The translations under genes were made by a program, and so were the position numbers. The notes under the pieces are model-generated. The model was not told the origin of the DNA. It did not search any database and worked only from the letters and a program-made list of their open reading frames with translations. DNA of 41,254 bases from Mycobacterium neglectum (GTDB taxonomy: Bacteria > Actinomycetota > Actinomycetes > Mycobacteriales > Mycobacteriaceae), in NCBI RefSeq assembly GCF_002591975.1, contig NZ_NVQE01000051.1, positions 1 to 41,254 on the forward strand. Reading direction: 5' to 3'. Of the stretch, positions 41,161 to 41,254 are shown in pieces (positions within the stretch are counted from its first letter, which is position 1; each line of letters opens with the position of its first letter).

Positions 41161-41254
41161 ATGACCGTCTCTGCGACTTCGGACAGTCTTTTGTCCGCAG
41201 CGGCCAAGCCCGCACAGGATCTTTCCCGCCGCCCCGCCCTGGGCCCTTCCCGCC
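41161..41254 (+). CDS. 5' end of an unidentified gene (partial)
   Basis: ATG 41161 opens a frame that stays open for 31 codons to the window edge. A GAGG sequence precedes it closely, and it is divergent from the amidohydrolase across a 24-base gap. The visible N-terminus is rich in Ser, Ala and Arg, as seen in many regulators, but no domain is reached. A divergent regulator is possible and unproven. Confidence 0.5.
   Translation, partial: MTVSATSDSLLSAAAKPAQDLSRRPALGPSR

Noticed and set aside
1..41254. CRISPR arrays, tRNA/rRNA genes, IS elements, prophage or toxin-antitoxin genes
   Set aside because: I saw no regularly spaced repeats, tRNA-like cloverleaf sequence, transposase motifs or phage proteins; nearly all DNA is taken by metabolic genes.

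Overview
The window looks like a chromosomal catabolic region from a high-GC actinobacterium, most probably a fast-growing Mycobacterium/Mycolicibacterium. This rests on the strong GC bias, many GTG starts, ATGA/GTGA start-stop overlaps, and the mix of families: P450 with 3Fe-4S ferredoxin, luciferase-like oxidoreductases, FadD/FadE pairs, CaiB-type CoA transferase, class III adenylate cyclase and many TetR regulators. The species assignment is inference. I saw no rRNA, tRNA, IS element, phage gene or CRISPR array. No stretch over 300 bases lacks a gene.

Layout. (a) 1-3032: a TetR gene, a small ferredoxin and a P450 are translationally coupled on the minus strand, with a divergent alpha/beta hydrolase; an inverted repeat in the shared promoter is a good TetR operator. 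(b) 3029-13651: a tightly packed ten-gene minus-strand operon begins with mhpC, mhpA and mhpB (meta-cleavage of a catecholic acid), then a KstD-like flavoprotein, a luciferase-like monooxygenase, an SDR, a cyclase-family hydrolase, an FMN reductase, a second C-C type hydrolase and another SDR. (c) 13789-16154: a divergent IclR regulator and a second KstD-like flavoprotein. (d) 16239-18672: a four-gene membrane operon with subunit III/IV-like heme-copper oxidase (NorE/NorF-like) proteins and two paralogous multi-pass proteins. (e) 18747-21851: a GT1 glycosyltransferase, two TetR regulators and a SnoaL-like protein. (f) 21848-34892: a CoA-thioester block with MeaB GTPase, three SDR/crotonase genes, a two-subunit acyl-CoA dehydrogenase, two FadD ligases, a [2Fe-2S] ferredoxin, a type III CoA transferase, an LLM oxidoreductase, and a B12-dependent acyl-CoA mutase with separate B12-binding subunit. 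(g) 34906-41254: adenylate cyclase, DUF1445 hydro-lyase, two MHS-type transporters, an amidohydrolase and the start of a further gene.

How it may work together (inference). Block (b)/(c) would dehydrogenate or aromatise a cyclic ketone (two KstD-like enzymes), hydroxylate it (MhpA, LLM plus FMN reductase), open the ring (MhpB) and hydrolyse the product (MhpC and a second hydrolase). Block (f) would activate the released acid with CoA, beta-oxidise it and rearrange a branched acyl-CoA with the B12 mutase. The MhpD/E/F steps are absent, so this is not a plain phenylpropionate pathway; the substrate is unknown.

Three perfect copies of a GAGAAT-N3-ATTCTC palindrome lie in the promoters of the mhp operon, of the meaB/SDR pair and of the fadD/ferredoxin pair, tying blocks (b) and (f) into one likely regulon. 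A different palindrome, GTAGCCGATCGGCTAC, lies before both the membrane operon and the TetR at 20806, suggesting a separate regulator-target pair.
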